Below, in pieces: positions 1 through 7,731 of a stretch of DNA of 64,000 nt. How positions within the stretch are numbered: position 1 is the stretch's first letter; each line of letters begins with the position of its first letter. Made by a program: the position numbers and the translations under genes. Below the pieces are notes generated by a model. That model saw nothing but the letters and a program-made list of their open reading frames with translations, was not told where the DNA came from and searched no databases. Source of the stretch: Actinoallomurus sp040655075. GTDB lineage: Bacteria; Actinomycetota; Actinomycetes; Streptosporangiales; Streptosporangiaceae. The stretch lies in the NCBI RefSeq assembly GCF_040655075.1, contig NZ_JBFAJC010000036.1:45536-109535 (forward strand). Direction: 5' to 3'.

Positions 1-157
1 GCAGCGTCAGTGCGAGGATCAGCGCGCCGAGCAGGATGGGGGAGATCCCGAACAGTCCGGGACGGTGCACCTCCGCCCGTGCCGCACGGCACGCGGGGCA
101 GCGCCCCTCGACGACGGGGCCCGAGCATCGCGCGCAGATCAGATGTTCGCAGCTCAT
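1..157 (-). CDS. Small zinc-ribbon membrane protein, C-terminus outside window
   Basis: This is the first 52 codons of a minus-strand gene that runs off the left edge. The start codon at 157 is preceded by a good ribosome binding site (GGAAAGGAGC). The visible protein begins MSCEHLICARCSG and has two CxxC-type pairs (CARC and CPAC) within the first 23 residues, which suggests a small zinc ribbon. A hydrophobic stretch (GISPILLGALILALTL) follows and looks like the start of a membrane segment. It is divergent from ftsE. I know of no assigned function for this type of small protein. The reading frame is clear; the role is not. Confidence 0.7.
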   Translation of the reverse strand, partial: MSCEHLICARCSGPVVEGRCPACRAARAEVHRPGLFGISPILLGALILALTL

Positions 158-303
158 CCGGCTCCTTTCCGAACGTTGGGCGACGAGTGCGCCCAGCCTA
201 TGCGTTCCTGGCCGGTGGCCCGCCGTCAAAGACTGACGGGTGTCCGTGATGCCCGGTTGCTTTTTCCTGGGTGTACCCAAGTTGGCCGATCCATGCCAGT
301 CTC

Positions 304-408
304 CCCCCTAGACTGCTGCTTGGCCAATCGGCCCGCCAAGCCGGGAAGCCACGGCAGGGCGCCTGTCGACGAAAAGACAGTCGTCGCCGTCCCCAGCCCC
401 CTAGACTG
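304..408 (+). promoter_or_regulatory. Duplicated CCCCCTAGACTG motif upstream of ftsE
   Basis: The 12-mer CCCCCTAGACTG occurs at 304-315 and again at 397-408, 19 bases before the ftsE start. TAGACT resembles an actinobacterial -10 hexamer (TAnnnT), so the two copies could be two promoters or a repeated regulator site. Neither copy has a convincing -35 at 16-18 nt; TTGGCC at 282 lies about 21 nt before the first. The rest of the 269-bp gap from 158 to 426 shows nothing else I can name. Confidence 0.3.
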
Positions 409-426
409 GCACGTCGTGATGCAGCC

Positions 427-1125
427 GTGATCCACTTTGATAATGTCACCAAGGTCTATTCGCACCAGAGTCGACCGGCCCTCCAGGGTGTCAACGTGGC
501 CGTGGAGAAGGGCGAGTTCGTCTTTCTCGTCGGGCCTTCCGGGTCCGGCAAGTCGACCTTCCTGCGCCTGATCCTCAAGGAGGAGCGGCCGACGCAGGGG
601 GGTATCCATGTCGCCGGCAAGGACCTGAGTCGACTGACCAACTGGAAGGTCCCGCACCTGCGCCGCCGCATCGGCTGCGTGTTCCAGGACTTCCGCCTGC
701 TCCCCAACAAGAACGTCTACGAGAACGTCGCGTTCGCGCTCGAGGTCATCGGCAAGCCGCGGCGTTTCATCCGCAAGGTGGTCCCCGAGGTCATCGACCT
801 GGTCGGCCTCGAGGGCAAGGCTCACCGGATGCCCGATGAGCTGTCCGGCGGCGAGCAGCAGCGCGTCGCGATCGCGCGGGCGTTCGTCAACCGGCCGATG
901 ATCTTGCTGGCCGACGAGCCGACGGGCAACATCGACCCGGCGACGAGCATCGGCATCATGAAGGTGCTCGACCGGATCAACCGGACCGGCACGACGGTCG
1001 TGATGGCGACGCACGACGCCGCCATCGTCGACGCCTTCCGCAAGCGAGTGGTCGAACTGGAGGACGGTCGCGTCGTGCGCGACCAGTCGCGCGGCGTCTA
1101 CGGCCAGGCGTACGGCGGCGTCTGA
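427..1125 (+). CDS. ftsE: Cell division ATP-binding protein FtsE
   Basis: This 232-residue ABC ATPase pairs with FtsX at the inner face of the membrane to control septal peptidoglycan hydrolases. It has Walker A GPSGSGKS near residue 36, the signature LSGGEQQRVAIARA, Walker B ILLADEPTGNID and the switch histidine in MATHDAAIV. The GTG at 427 was chosen because the protein then begins with the family-typical VIHFDNVTKVY and has the usual FtsE length of about 230. An upstream in-frame extension exists but has no family similarity. ftsX follows after 60 bp in the same direction, the standard actinobacterial order. Confidence 0.95.
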   Translation: MIHFDNVTKVYSHQSRPALQGVNVAVEKGEFVFLVGPSGSGKSTFLRLILKEERPTQGGIHVAGKDLSRLTNWKVPHLRRRIGCVFQDFRLLPNKNVYENVAFALEVIGKPRRFIRKVVPEVIDLVGLEGKAHRMPDELSGGEQQRVAIARAFVNRPMILLADEPTGNIDPATSIGIMKVLDRINRTGTTVVMATHDAAIVDAFRKRVVELEDGRVVRDQSRGVYGQAYGGV

Positions 1126-1185
1126 GCACGCCGCGTCGCCGCCGCGACGACACGACCCACACCGGACGACCAAGGACAGCGAGGC

Positions 1186-2091
1186 ATGCGCGTACAGTTC
1201 GTTTTTCAGGAGATCTGGATCGGTCTCCGCAGGAACCTCACCATGACCATCGCGCTCGTCGTCACCGTCGCGATCGCGATGGCGCTGTTCGGCACCGGTG
1301 TGCTGCTGAAGATGCAGGTCGACAAGTCGAACAACTACTGGTCGAACAAGGTCGAGGTCTCGATCTACTTCTGCAACAAGCTGAGCGCCAACCCGGCCTG
1401 CAAGAAGACCGAGCCGGACCAGCAGAAGAAGGACGACATCCGCAAACAGCTCGAGGGCATGTCGCAGGTGGCGAAGGTCACCCCTGAGACGGCCCAGCAG
1501 GCGTTCCAGCGGGCCCAGCAGCAGTTCAAGGACAGCCCGGGCATCGCCGGCTCCATCCAGCCCGGTGACATCCCCGACTCCCTGCGGGTGAAGCTCAAGG
1601 ACCCGAAGGACTTCGCGGCGGTCGTCGCACAGATGCAGGGTCGCGACGGCGTCGACCAAGTCGTCAACGAGCGGGCCATCCTGGAGAAGTTCTTCAAGAT
1701 CCTCGGCGGTCTGCAATGGGCGGCGCTGACCATCGCGGCGATCCAGCTGATCGCGGCCGTGCTGCTGGTGGCCAACACCATCCGACTATCGGCGTTCAAC
1801 CGGAGACGGGAGACCGGCATCATGCGGCTGGTCGGCGCCTCGAACATCTACATCCAGTTGCCGTTCGTCCTGGAGGGCGCGATCGCCGGCCTCGTCGGCG
1901 GTATCTTCGCCGCGGTCCTGCTGAGCTTCTCGAAGGTCTTCCTGCTCGGCAGACTGCAGAAGAACCTGCAGTTCGCGACGCCACTGGGCTGGATCGACGT
2001 GACGACGGTCATCGTCGGCTCGACGTGCTTCGGCATCTTGCTCTGCGCCCTGGCGTCCTTCCTCACCCTCCGCCGCTACCTGAAGATCTGA
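1186..2091 (+). CDS. ftsX: Cell division permease-like protein FtsX
   Basis: This 301-residue membrane partner of FtsE has the FtsX layout. A short cytoplasmic N-terminus precedes TM1 (about 22-44), followed by a large extracytoplasmic domain (about 45-175) rich in Lys and Gln, then three C-terminal TM segments at about 180-205, 225-250 and 270-292. The extracytoplasmic domain contains two cysteines (FCNKLSANPACKK), a common actinobacterial arrangement that may form a disulfide. The loop after TM2, with RRRETGIMRLVGAS, is the typical coupling region of FtsX/MacB permeases. A protease and smpB follow, as in many actinobacteria. Confidence 0.94.
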   Translation: MRVQFVFQEIWIGLRRNLTMTIALVVTVAIAMALFGTGVLLKMQVDKSNNYWSNKVEVSIYFCNKLSANPACKKTEPDQQKKDDIRKQLEGMSQVAKVTPETAQQAFQRAQQQFKDSPGIAGSIQPGDIPDSLRVKLKDPKDFAAVVAQMQGRDGVDQVVNERAILEKFFKILGGLQWAALTIAAIQLIAAVLLVANTIRLSAFNRRRETGIMRLVGASNIYIQLPFVLEGAIAGLVGGIFAAVLLSFSKVFLLGRLQKNLQFATPLGWIDVTTVIVGSTCFGILLCALASFLTLRRYLKI

Positions 2092-2146
2092 CGCTGCGAC
2101 CGGAGATCTGCCGGTCCTGTGATCAGGTCGCTCGTAGAATCCTGGC

Positions 2147-3307
2147 ATGCCCAGGCTGACCGGTCGTGTGCTCCGCGGGGCGGCCGCCGTGGCCGCCCTC
2201 GCGTTCGCGTACGCCATGGGCGCCGGAGCGGACGGGACGGGTGCCCGCGCGCCCGTACGCCCGCAGCCTCGCCCGTACCGGACGGTCCGGCAGGCGGCGG
2301 CCGAGGTGGCCCGCGCCGCGCCGGACCCCGAGCGCGAGCGCGTCGCGGTCGAGAAGGTCCTGCGCCGCATGGGCGACCGGTGGGCGCGCTTCTACACCGC
2401 TGCGGAGTTCAGCGGCCTGGAGGACACGCTGAACGGCTGGTACAGCGGTGTCGGCCTGTGGCTGGAGAAGGCCGGTGAGGACGTCGAGATCGTCGGCGTG
2501 CAGCCCGGGTCGCCCGCCGAGCGCGCGGGCGTGCGCCCGGGCGACGTCATCGTGACGGTCGACGGCACTTCGACCCGGGACCTGACGGTCGCCACGGTCG
2601 CCGCCGCCCTGCGCGGGCAGCCCGCCACGAGCGTCGGCCTCGACGTGCGCCGTGACGGCGTCCCCCTGCGCTTCGCGCTGGTGCGCGCGGCCATGGCGTC
2701 GCACGACGTGAGCGCCTCCCTGACCCCCGACGGCGTGGTGGTCATCCGGATCGCGGCGTTCACGCGGGGGGTGGCCCAGGAGGTTCGCGCGGCGGTGGCG
2801 GGCCGCCCCGGGCACCGCGGCGGCGTCCTGCTGGACCTGCGGGACAACCCCGGCGGCCTGCTGGACGAGGCGGTCGACACCGCGTCCGTGTTCCTCTCGG
2901 GCGGCCTGGTGGTCACCTTCGAACGCACCGGAGCACCGCCGGAGCGGCTCCTCGCCGGTACGGGCGGGGACACGAGGGTCCCGCTCGTCGTCCTCGTCGA
3001 CGGTGGGACGGCCAGCGCCGCCGAGATCGTCGCGGGCTCATTGCGGGATCGAGATCGCGCAGTGATCGTCGGATCGCGTACCTTCGGAAAGGGGTCGGTG
3101 CAGGAGCCGTTGCGGCTGGCCGACGGATCCGCGATCGAGACGACCGTAGGTCGATACCGGACTCCGAGTGGCCGTAACCTCGATGGGTCCGGGATCGATC
3201 CCGACGTCGCGGTCAACGCGAACCGCCCACCCCGGGAGGCCGAGCGGCGCGCGCTCACGGTCGTGCGCGGGCTGCTGGCCACCCTGCCGACGAAGGACCG
3301 AGGCTGA
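2147..3307 (+). CDS. S41 family C-terminal processing peptidase with PDZ domain
   Basis: This 386-residue exported serine protease of the CtpA/Prc type begins with a signal or anchor segment (LRGAAAVAALAFAYAMGAGA). A PDZ domain follows at about residues 95-175 (GVGLWLEKAGED, GSPAERAGVRPGDVI), then the S41 catalytic fold. The predicted nucleophile is Ser290 in GGTASAAEI and the general base is Lys315 in TFGKGSVQ. The 25-residue spacing is normal for the Ser-Lys dyad, so it should be active. It lies between ftsX and smpB, with the smpB start only 4 bp after its stop. Its substrates cannot be read from the sequence. Confidence 0.92.
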   Translation: MPRLTGRVLRGAAAVAALAFAYAMGAGADGTGARAPVRPQPRPYRTVRQAAAEVARAAPDPERERVAVEKVLRRMGDRWARFYTAAEFSGLEDTLNGWYSGVGLWLEKAGEDVEIVGVQPGSPAERAGVRPGDVIVTVDGTSTRDLTVATVAAALRGQPATSVGLDVRRDGVPLRFALVRAAMASHDVSASLTPDGVVVIRIAAFTRGVAQEVRAAVAGRPGHRGGVLLDLRDNPGGLLDEAVDTASVFLSGGLVVTFERTGAPPERLLAGTGGDTRVPLVVLVDGGTASAAEIVAGSLRDRDRAVIVGSRTFGKGSVQEPLRLADGSAIETTVGRYRTPSGRNLDGSGIDPDVAVNANRPPREAERRALTVVRGLLATLPTKDRG

Positions 3308-3311
3308 GTCA

Positions 3312-3785
3312 TTGCCACGCGAAGAGGGACGCAAGTTGATCGCGCAGAACAAACGCGCGCGTCACGATTACCACATAGAGGACACCTACGAGGCGGGCCT
3401 CGTGCTCCGCGGCACCGAGGTGAAGTCGCTGCGCGCCGGGCGGGCCAACCTCACGGACGGGTACGCTCTGATCCGCGACGGAGAGGCCTGGCTCGAGGGA
3501 GTGCACATTCCCGAATACACGATGGGGACGTGGACCAACCACGCGGCGCGCCGTCCCCGCAAGCTTCTGCTGCACCGGCGAGAGATCGGCAAGCTGATCC
3601 ATAAGACCAACGAGCCGGGTCATACGCTCATCCCGCTGTCCCTGTACTTCAAGGACGGCAAGGCGAAGGTCGAGATCGCGGTCGCGCGCGGCAAGCGCGA
3701 GTACGACAAGCGACAGGCCATCGCCAAGCGGGACGCCTCCCGGGAGATGGAACGCGCCCGCGCCGCACGGCTGCGGAGGCGCTGA
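3312..3785 (+). CDS. smpB: SsrA-binding protein SmpB, TTG start
   Basis: This 157-residue protein binds tmRNA and delivers it to stalled ribosomes for trans-translation. The reading frame from the TTG at 3312 gives PREEGRKLIAQNKRARHDYHIEDTYEAGLVL-type sequence, which is the canonical SmpB N-terminus. The frame is open further upstream, but that part lies inside the protease gene and is not SmpB-like. Conserved features include GTEVKSLR, the NPHEYT-loop equivalent, the K/R-rich KREYDKR segment and the basic C-terminal tail (ARAARLRRR) that enters the mRNA channel. Its RNA partner ssrA lies 2.2 kb downstream. Start placement 4 bp after the protease stop suggests translational coupling. Confidence 0.95.
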   Translation: MPREEGRKLIAQNKRARHDYHIEDTYEAGLVLRGTEVKSLRAGRANLTDGYALIRDGEAWLEGVHIPEYTMGTWTNHAARRPRKLLLHRREIGKLIHKTNEPGHTLIPLSLYFKDGKAKVEIAVARGKREYDKRQAIAKRDASREMERARAARLRRR

Positions 3786-3787
3786 GG

Positions 3788-5644
3788 GTGGGTATCCGAC
3801 GGCTCCGGTCGACGGCCGCGCTGGCCGCGACCCTGCTGGTCACGACGACGACCGCCGGCTGCTTCGCCGAGCCCTCACCCCTGCCGGCCATCCGGAACTT
3901 CCTCGTGGCGTGGCAGAGCGGCAACTACGGGAACGCCGCGAAGCAGACCAACGGGGACCGCGCCGCGGTCGCGGCGGCGCTCGGCGCGGTTCCGTCCCAG
4001 CTGGACCTCGCGTCGCTGCACCTGGCGCTCGGTCGCGTACGGCAGAACGGCGAGGACGCGACGGCGCAGTTCGCGGTGAGCGTCGACCTGGGCGACGGCG
4101 GCTCGCCGTGGAGCTACGGCAGTTCGATGCGCCTGCACCGGACGAACGGTAAGTGGAAGGTCGCCTGGAGCCCGTCGATCATCCACCCGGACCTCGGCCA
4201 GGGCCAGCGGCTGGCCATCGTCACGGCCACGCCGCTGCGTCAGGCGATCCTCGACGACCGGGGCAGGACGTTGCTCAAGAAGACCAGAGTGGAGATCTTC
4301 GGAGTGACGCCCGGCCGGCTCGCCAACGTCGATCAGACCATCGGCCGGCTCGCCAAGATCACCCAGCTGGACAAGGACCGCGTGATCGCCCACGTACGGT
4401 CCGCGCCGCCACAGCAGTTCCTGCCGCTGGTCACCCTCCAATTCCCCGGCCAGGAGGCCGATGCCGCCCAGCTCCGGCAGGTCGCCGGCGTCGAGCGACT
4501 GTCCGGCAACAAAAGCGTCGCCCCGGCGGTCGCCGAGGAGATCGTGGGCAGGCTCGGTCCGGCCACGGCCGAACGCCTCCAGCAGGTCGGCGCCCCCTAC
4601 CAGCCCGGCGATACGATCGGCGTCTCCGGGCTGCAGGTGCTCCAGCAGCGCAAGCTGGCCGGCACCCCGACCGTGCGGGTCGTCGCGCAGGATCCCTCAG
4701 GGGCCAACACCAAGACACTCTTCGAGGTCCGCGGTACTGAGAGCCAGTCGGTGAGCACGACGATCGACCGCAAGACGCAGAACGCCGCCGAGAACACCCT
4801 CAAGAGCCTGCGCTACCCGGCGTCGCTCGCCGCGATCGACCCGGCTACCGGCAACATCCTCGCCGCCGCGAACAACGCCGCCGCGCAGCGAAAGTACGGC
4901 GGGGCGCAGGGCGACGACTCTCCACAGGAGAACAGCGCGGCGCTGAACGGCCACTATCCGCCGGGGATGACGTTCAGCATCGTGACCACCCGGGCGCTCC
5001 TGCAGTACCCCAACCAGAAGATCACTTCCCCGCTGCGCTGCCTGCGAGGCACGCAGAACATCGACGGGCAGACGGTCAGCTACTCGGGCTCTGCGGGGAA
5101 GACGTTCCAGGCCAACTTCGCGGTGGGCTGCACGACGGCGTTCGCCTCGTTGTACCGCGCCATCGCACCCCAGGACCTGCCGACGAGCGCGGCCCGTTTC
5201 GGGATCGGCGCCCCATGGAGCCTGCCACTGCCATCATTCGCCGGTTCCGTGCCGACCCCGGCCAACGACGCCGAGCGGGTCGCCGAGATGATCGGCCAGG
5301 GCAAGATCGAGGTCAGTCCGCTGTCCATGGCGCTGGTCGCCGGTGCGGTCAGCAGCGGCACCTGGCGGCCACCGCAGCTCCTCAAGGACGCACCATCGCC
5401 GGTGCCGCCCAAGAACACGGACTCGTCGGACGCGATCCCGACCCTCCAGGGCCTCATGCAGCGCGCCGTGCGGGGCGGCGCCTCCAAGGCCACCGCGGGT
5501 GTCACCGCCACGGTGCCGTACGGCAACGGGCAGTCCGTCTCCTGGTTCGTCGGCTACCGGCAGGGCGTGGCCTTCGCGATCGCGGTGGAGGGCAAGGTCA
5601 AGGCGGACAGCCTGGCCGGGACGTTCCTGAGGGCCGCGACCTGA
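3788..5644 (+). CDS. Penicillin-binding-protein-like lipoprotein with degenerate active site
   Basis: This 618-residue protein starts at a GTG 2 bp after smpB. Its signal peptide ends in a lipobox (TTAGC), so it is probably a lipoprotein. Residues about 33-140 match the MecA_N/NTF2-like domain of class B penicillin-binding proteins, and residues about 330-615 follow the transpeptidase fold. All three catalytic motifs are altered. The usual PPGSTFK is PPGMTFS (Met394, Ser397), removing both nucleophile and Lys. The SxN region reads VGCTTAFA, and the KTG box reads KATAG (Lys567). It is therefore likely non-enzymatic and may act as a scaffold or regulator of wall synthesis near FtsEX. Unlike an ordinary pseudogene, it has an intact full-length frame. 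Confidence 0.85.
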   Translation: MGIRRLRSTAALAATLLVTTTTAGCFAEPSPLPAIRNFLVAWQSGNYGNAAKQTNGDRAAVAAALGAVPSQLDLASLHLALGRVRQNGEDATAQFAVSVDLGDGGSPWSYGSSMRLHRTNGKWKVAWSPSIIHPDLGQGQRLAIVTATPLRQAILDDRGRTLLKKTRVEIFGVTPGRLANVDQTIGRLAKITQLDKDRVIAHVRSAPPQQFLPLVTLQFPGQEADAAQLRQVAGVERLSGNKSVAPAVAEEIVGRLGPATAERLQQVGAPYQPGDTIGVSGLQVLQQRKLAGTPTVRVVAQDPSGANTKTLFEVRGTESQSVSTTIDRKTQNAAENTLKSLRYPASLAAIDPATGNILAAANNAAAQRKYGGAQGDDSPQENSAALNGHYPPGMTFSIVTTRALLQYPNQKITSPLRCLRGTQNIDGQTVSYSGSAGKTFQANFAVGCTTAFASLYRAIAPQDLPTSAARFGIGAPWSLPLPSFAGSVPTPANDAERVAEMIGQGKIEVSPLSMALVAGAVSSGTWRPPQLLKDAPSPVPPKNTDSSDAIPTLQGLMQRAVRGGASKATAGVTATVPYGNGQSVSWFVGYRQGVAFAIAVEGKVKADSLAGTFLRAAT

Positions 5645-5741
5645 CCGGAGACTGTCGACGCGGCGGTGACCGCTGTGACGGCTTTGTCATTTCTTGACTA
5701 AAGGGCCGCAACCAACCAGGCGCGACCGGGCGTCTTAACAA

Positions 5742-5884
5742 GTGACTGAGACACCGCTTGGGGGGTTGCGGACTCAGTCGCCGTGATGAGACCAGAGCCT
5801 CGTCTCGGGGGAGGCTCTGCCGTCCGGACCGGCCCGACCCTGCCGGTCACCCCCGTGGGTGTGCCTAGTCCACACCCACGGGGG
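5742..5884 (+). ncRNA. Candidate structured RNA upstream of tmRNA
   Basis: The 364-bp gap between 5645 and 6008 has no credible gene but contains three consecutive helices. The first is 5742-5750 with 5773-5781 (GACTGAG/CTCAGTC), with an inner CCGC/GCGG stem. The second is 5793-5801 with 5811-5819 (AGAGCCTC/GAGGCTCT). The third is the 14-bp stem at 5850-5884. The order, compactness and final terminator-like hairpin suggest a small RNA of about 150 nt, or a leader ahead of ssrA. I do not recognise a known family. It could also simply be two stacked terminators after the preceding gene. Confidence 0.4.
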
Positions 5885-5895
5885 TTCTCATCTTC
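5850..5895 (+). terminator. Strong hairpin terminator
   Basis: CCCCCGTGGGTGTG at 5850-5863 pairs perfectly with CACACCCACGGGGG at 5871-5884 around a 7-nt loop. The hairpin is followed by the pyrimidine-rich TTCTCATCTTCT. It would end transcription of the smpB/PBP-like operon or of the candidate small RNA. Confidence 0.65.
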
Positions 5896-6008
5896 TACGG
5901 ATCTTTCGCCGGGGACGGCGTCCCGTCGGGAATCTCTTTGGCATCCGGAGCGTTGACGATGTACGGTCGACGCGACGGGTGCCTCGGTGCCCGGTTGACA
6001 ACTCAAGA

Positions 6009-6380
6009 GGGGGTGACCGGTTTCGACTTCGGTATGTCGAGACATGGGGAAGCGGGCCGAGGGCTGCGGTTGTGACCTCGTAAATCCTGTGACCGCAAAC
6101 GAACAAGTGCCAACTCTAAGCGCACTCAGTTCGCCCTTGCCGCCTGAGGTTAGGTAGCGAACTTGTCAGCCCGGGAGTGTCTCCGGCCCGGGACCTGGCA
6201 TCGCTAGGAGACTCAACCTGCCGCTCCGGCCACGGGAGCGACGGGGAAACCTAACAGTGGCTGAGCCTGTCGGCGACACGCCTGCGTGAGCGCCGGGGCT
6301 GAGAAAACGACTAGCAGGCTGCGCCCGGAGAAGCCCTGTCTTGGTACTGAAGGACGCGGGTTCGATTCCCGCCACCTCCA
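6009..6380 (+). ncRNA. ssrA: Transfer-messenger RNA
   Basis: This 372-nt tmRNA rescues stalled ribosomes together with SmpB. The 5' end GGGGGTG (6009-6015) pairs with CACCTCC (6373-6379) to form the acceptor stem. The discriminator base is A6380, and CCA is not encoded because CGA follows. A classic T-arm (GGTTCGATTCC) lies just before the 3' end. The tag frame starts at the resume codon GCC at 6109 and ends in TGA at 6145-6147. It encodes ANSKRTQFALAA, with the ALAA degradation signal. TTGACG at 5952 and TTGACA at 5996 are possible -35 elements, but I cannot assign the promoter. Confidence 0.94.
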
Positions 6381-6392
6381 CGAGGCGGGCCT

Positions 6393-6630
6393 GTGTGCTC
6401 GGCGGCCTTTGGCCGCCTTCGCCATGGCCCGCTATGTCTTTCGGGGGGACGACCCCCCGAACCCCCCGGTGTGCGGCTTCGCCGCACCCGGGGTTGCTGT
6501 TTTCTTGGGGCCGTGTGCTCGATGGCCTTCGGCCATCCTTGCCGCGGACCGCTTCGGCTTTTGGCCCTGAGTCCCCTGGTGTGCGGCTTTGCCGCGTGTT
6601 CGGGGGTTGTTGTTTCTTGCGGGTCTTTGC
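6393..6630. repeat. Two diverged tandem copies of a ~120-bp hairpin-rich repeat
   Basis: The segment after ssrA has two imperfect copies with a 120-bp period, starting at 6393 and 6513. Each begins GTGTGCTCG followed by a GGCC-rich hairpin (GGCGGCCTTTGGCCGCC in copy 1, ATGGCCTTCGGCCAT in copy 2). Each ends with a GTGTGCGGCTTCGCCGC-type hairpin and a TTGTTGTTTCTTG-like tract. The hairpins are compensated rather than identical between copies, so structure appears to be kept. No gene is visible here. Confidence 0.55.
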
Positions 6631-6676
6631 TCGTCGGTCCTCGGGGCGATGTGCCGGGCCCGCTTTGTGCTTCTCG

Positions 6677-6717
6677 AGAGCCGTTGCCCTGAGGCTCAGG
6701 GCAACGGCTCTTTGTCT
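6677..6717 (+). terminator. Long perfect hairpin terminator between convergent units
   Basis: AGAGCCGTTGCCCTGAG at 6677-6693 is the exact reverse complement of 6695-6711 and is followed by TTTGTCTCTG. It sits between ssrA on the plus strand and the TPR gene ending at 6724 on the minus strand. It is best read as a terminator for the ssrA side and perhaps for both. Confidence 0.7.
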
Positions 6718-6723
6718 CTGTGG

Positions 6724-7080
6724 TCAGTCGGCCAGGTTGGCGGCGGTTACGGAGAGGTCGGCCTTTTCCGCGGGGGCGGTGCCCATGGCGGCGGCCAGTT
6801 TGCGGTAGCGCTGGGCCTCGTCGGGGCGGCTGCGACGCTCCAGGGTGCGGGCCAGGGCCTCGTAGGCCCAGCCGTTCGTGGGGTCAAGGTCGATCAGCTG
6901 CCGGAACGTCTGCTCGGCGCGGCCGAGCTGGGCGCTGTGGAAGTACGCTCGGCCGAGCAACTCCACCGCCGCCCGGTTGGCCGGGTCGCGCTCGACGATC
7001 GGGGCGAGGATGCGGCCGGCTCCGGCGTAGTCCTTCGCGTCGAAGAACAGGCATCCGCGCTGGTAGTCCTCGTACGTCAT
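6724..7080 (-). CDS. Tetratricopeptide-repeat protein
   Basis: This 118-residue soluble protein has about three TPR-like helix pairs. They include AGRILAPIVERDPANRAAVE, AEQTFRQLIDLDP and EALARTLERRSRPDEAQRY, with the typical W/L-G-Y/A/P pattern. Such proteins are protein-interaction adaptors of unspecified partner. The ATG at 7080 was chosen over an in-frame upstream ATG because GACGGAGGAACC directly precedes it and the protein then begins MTYEDYQRGCLFF, as is usual for this family. The gene is monocistronic, facing the ssrA terminator. Confidence 0.8.
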   Translation of the reverse strand: MTYEDYQRGCLFFDAKDYAGAGRILAPIVERDPANRAAVELLGRAYFHSAQLGRAEQTFRQLIDLDPTNGWAYEALARTLERRSRPDEAQRYRKLAAAMGTAPAEKADLSVTAANLAD

Positions 7081-7246
7081 GGTTCCTCCGTCGACGGCAC
7101 CCCCTTGACGGGGTGCCTGACGCGGCAACACCGGCAGCGGTCGGTCTGTTCCCGGAGAGACGCCGTCGGGACTTTGGGTTCATTGCGGTTCTTGGCATGA
7201 TCCGCGAGACTCGGTGATCATTTTCGCTGGCTCGAAGTGAGGGCTT

Positions 7247-7687
7247 GTGTCGGGACTGATGTCTGAGCCACTGCCTGATGTGGCGGGCACCGTGGCCGAG
7301 TTCGTCGCCGGGCTCCGGTGCCTGAAGGCATGGACCGGCCTCTCGTATCGAGAGCTCGAGAAGCGGGCGGCGCTCGTGGGAGACGCCCTGCCGCACAGCA
7401 CCGTCGCGTCGTCGCTGAGCCGGGACCGGCTGCCGCGCGAAGAAGTGGTGAAGGCGTTCGCCCGGGCGTGCGGCTGCTCACCGCAGACCGTCGACGCGTG
7501 GGTCGCCCGACGTAGGCACCTCGTGCTGCTCGCCGAGTCGGGGACCGCCTCGACCGTGGCGCGGAAGGCGTCCGTACGGGGCTCGCGGGTCACCAAGCGG
7601 CATCTGGTCACGGCCGGGGGTGTCGTGGCCGCGGCCGCCGTCGGGGCGGCGCTCACGCTGACCGCGTTGGGGCGGTGGCGTTCCTGA
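7247..7687 (+). CDS. XRE-like helix-turn-helix protein with C-terminal membrane segment
   Basis: This 146-residue protein has an N-terminal DNA-binding-like domain at about residues 12-85. It contains SYRELEKRAALVGDALPHSTVASSLSRDRLP and VVKAFARACGCSPQTVDAW, the pattern of actinobacterial XRE-type domains. A basic linker and a single hydrophobic segment (VTAGGVVAAAAVGAALTLTALG, about 117-140) follow near the C-terminus. A membrane-tethered HTH protein is possible. The GTG at 7247 follows an AGTGAGGGC Shine-Dalgarno-like stretch; the ATG at 7259 is an alternative. The function is unknown. Confidence 0.75.
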   Translation: MSGLMSEPLPDVAGTVAEFVAGLRCLKAWTGLSYRELEKRAALVGDALPHSTVASSLSRDRLPREEVVKAFARACGCSPQTVDAWVARRRHLVLLAESGTASTVARKASVRGSRVTKRHLVTAGGVVAAAAVGAALTLTALGRWRS

Positions 7688-7731
7688 TGGGCGTCCGGCC
7701 CGCGTGAGGCGGGCCGGACCAGGGGGCGTCG

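Noticed and set aside
226..1716. Long minus-strand frame opposite ftsE and ftsX
   Set aside because: It overlaps two universally recognisable genes on the other strand and has no domain.
5698..6106. Short open frames over the ssrA 5' half
   Set aside because: They overlap the tmRNA and its leader, have no ribosome binding site and no recognisable protein features.
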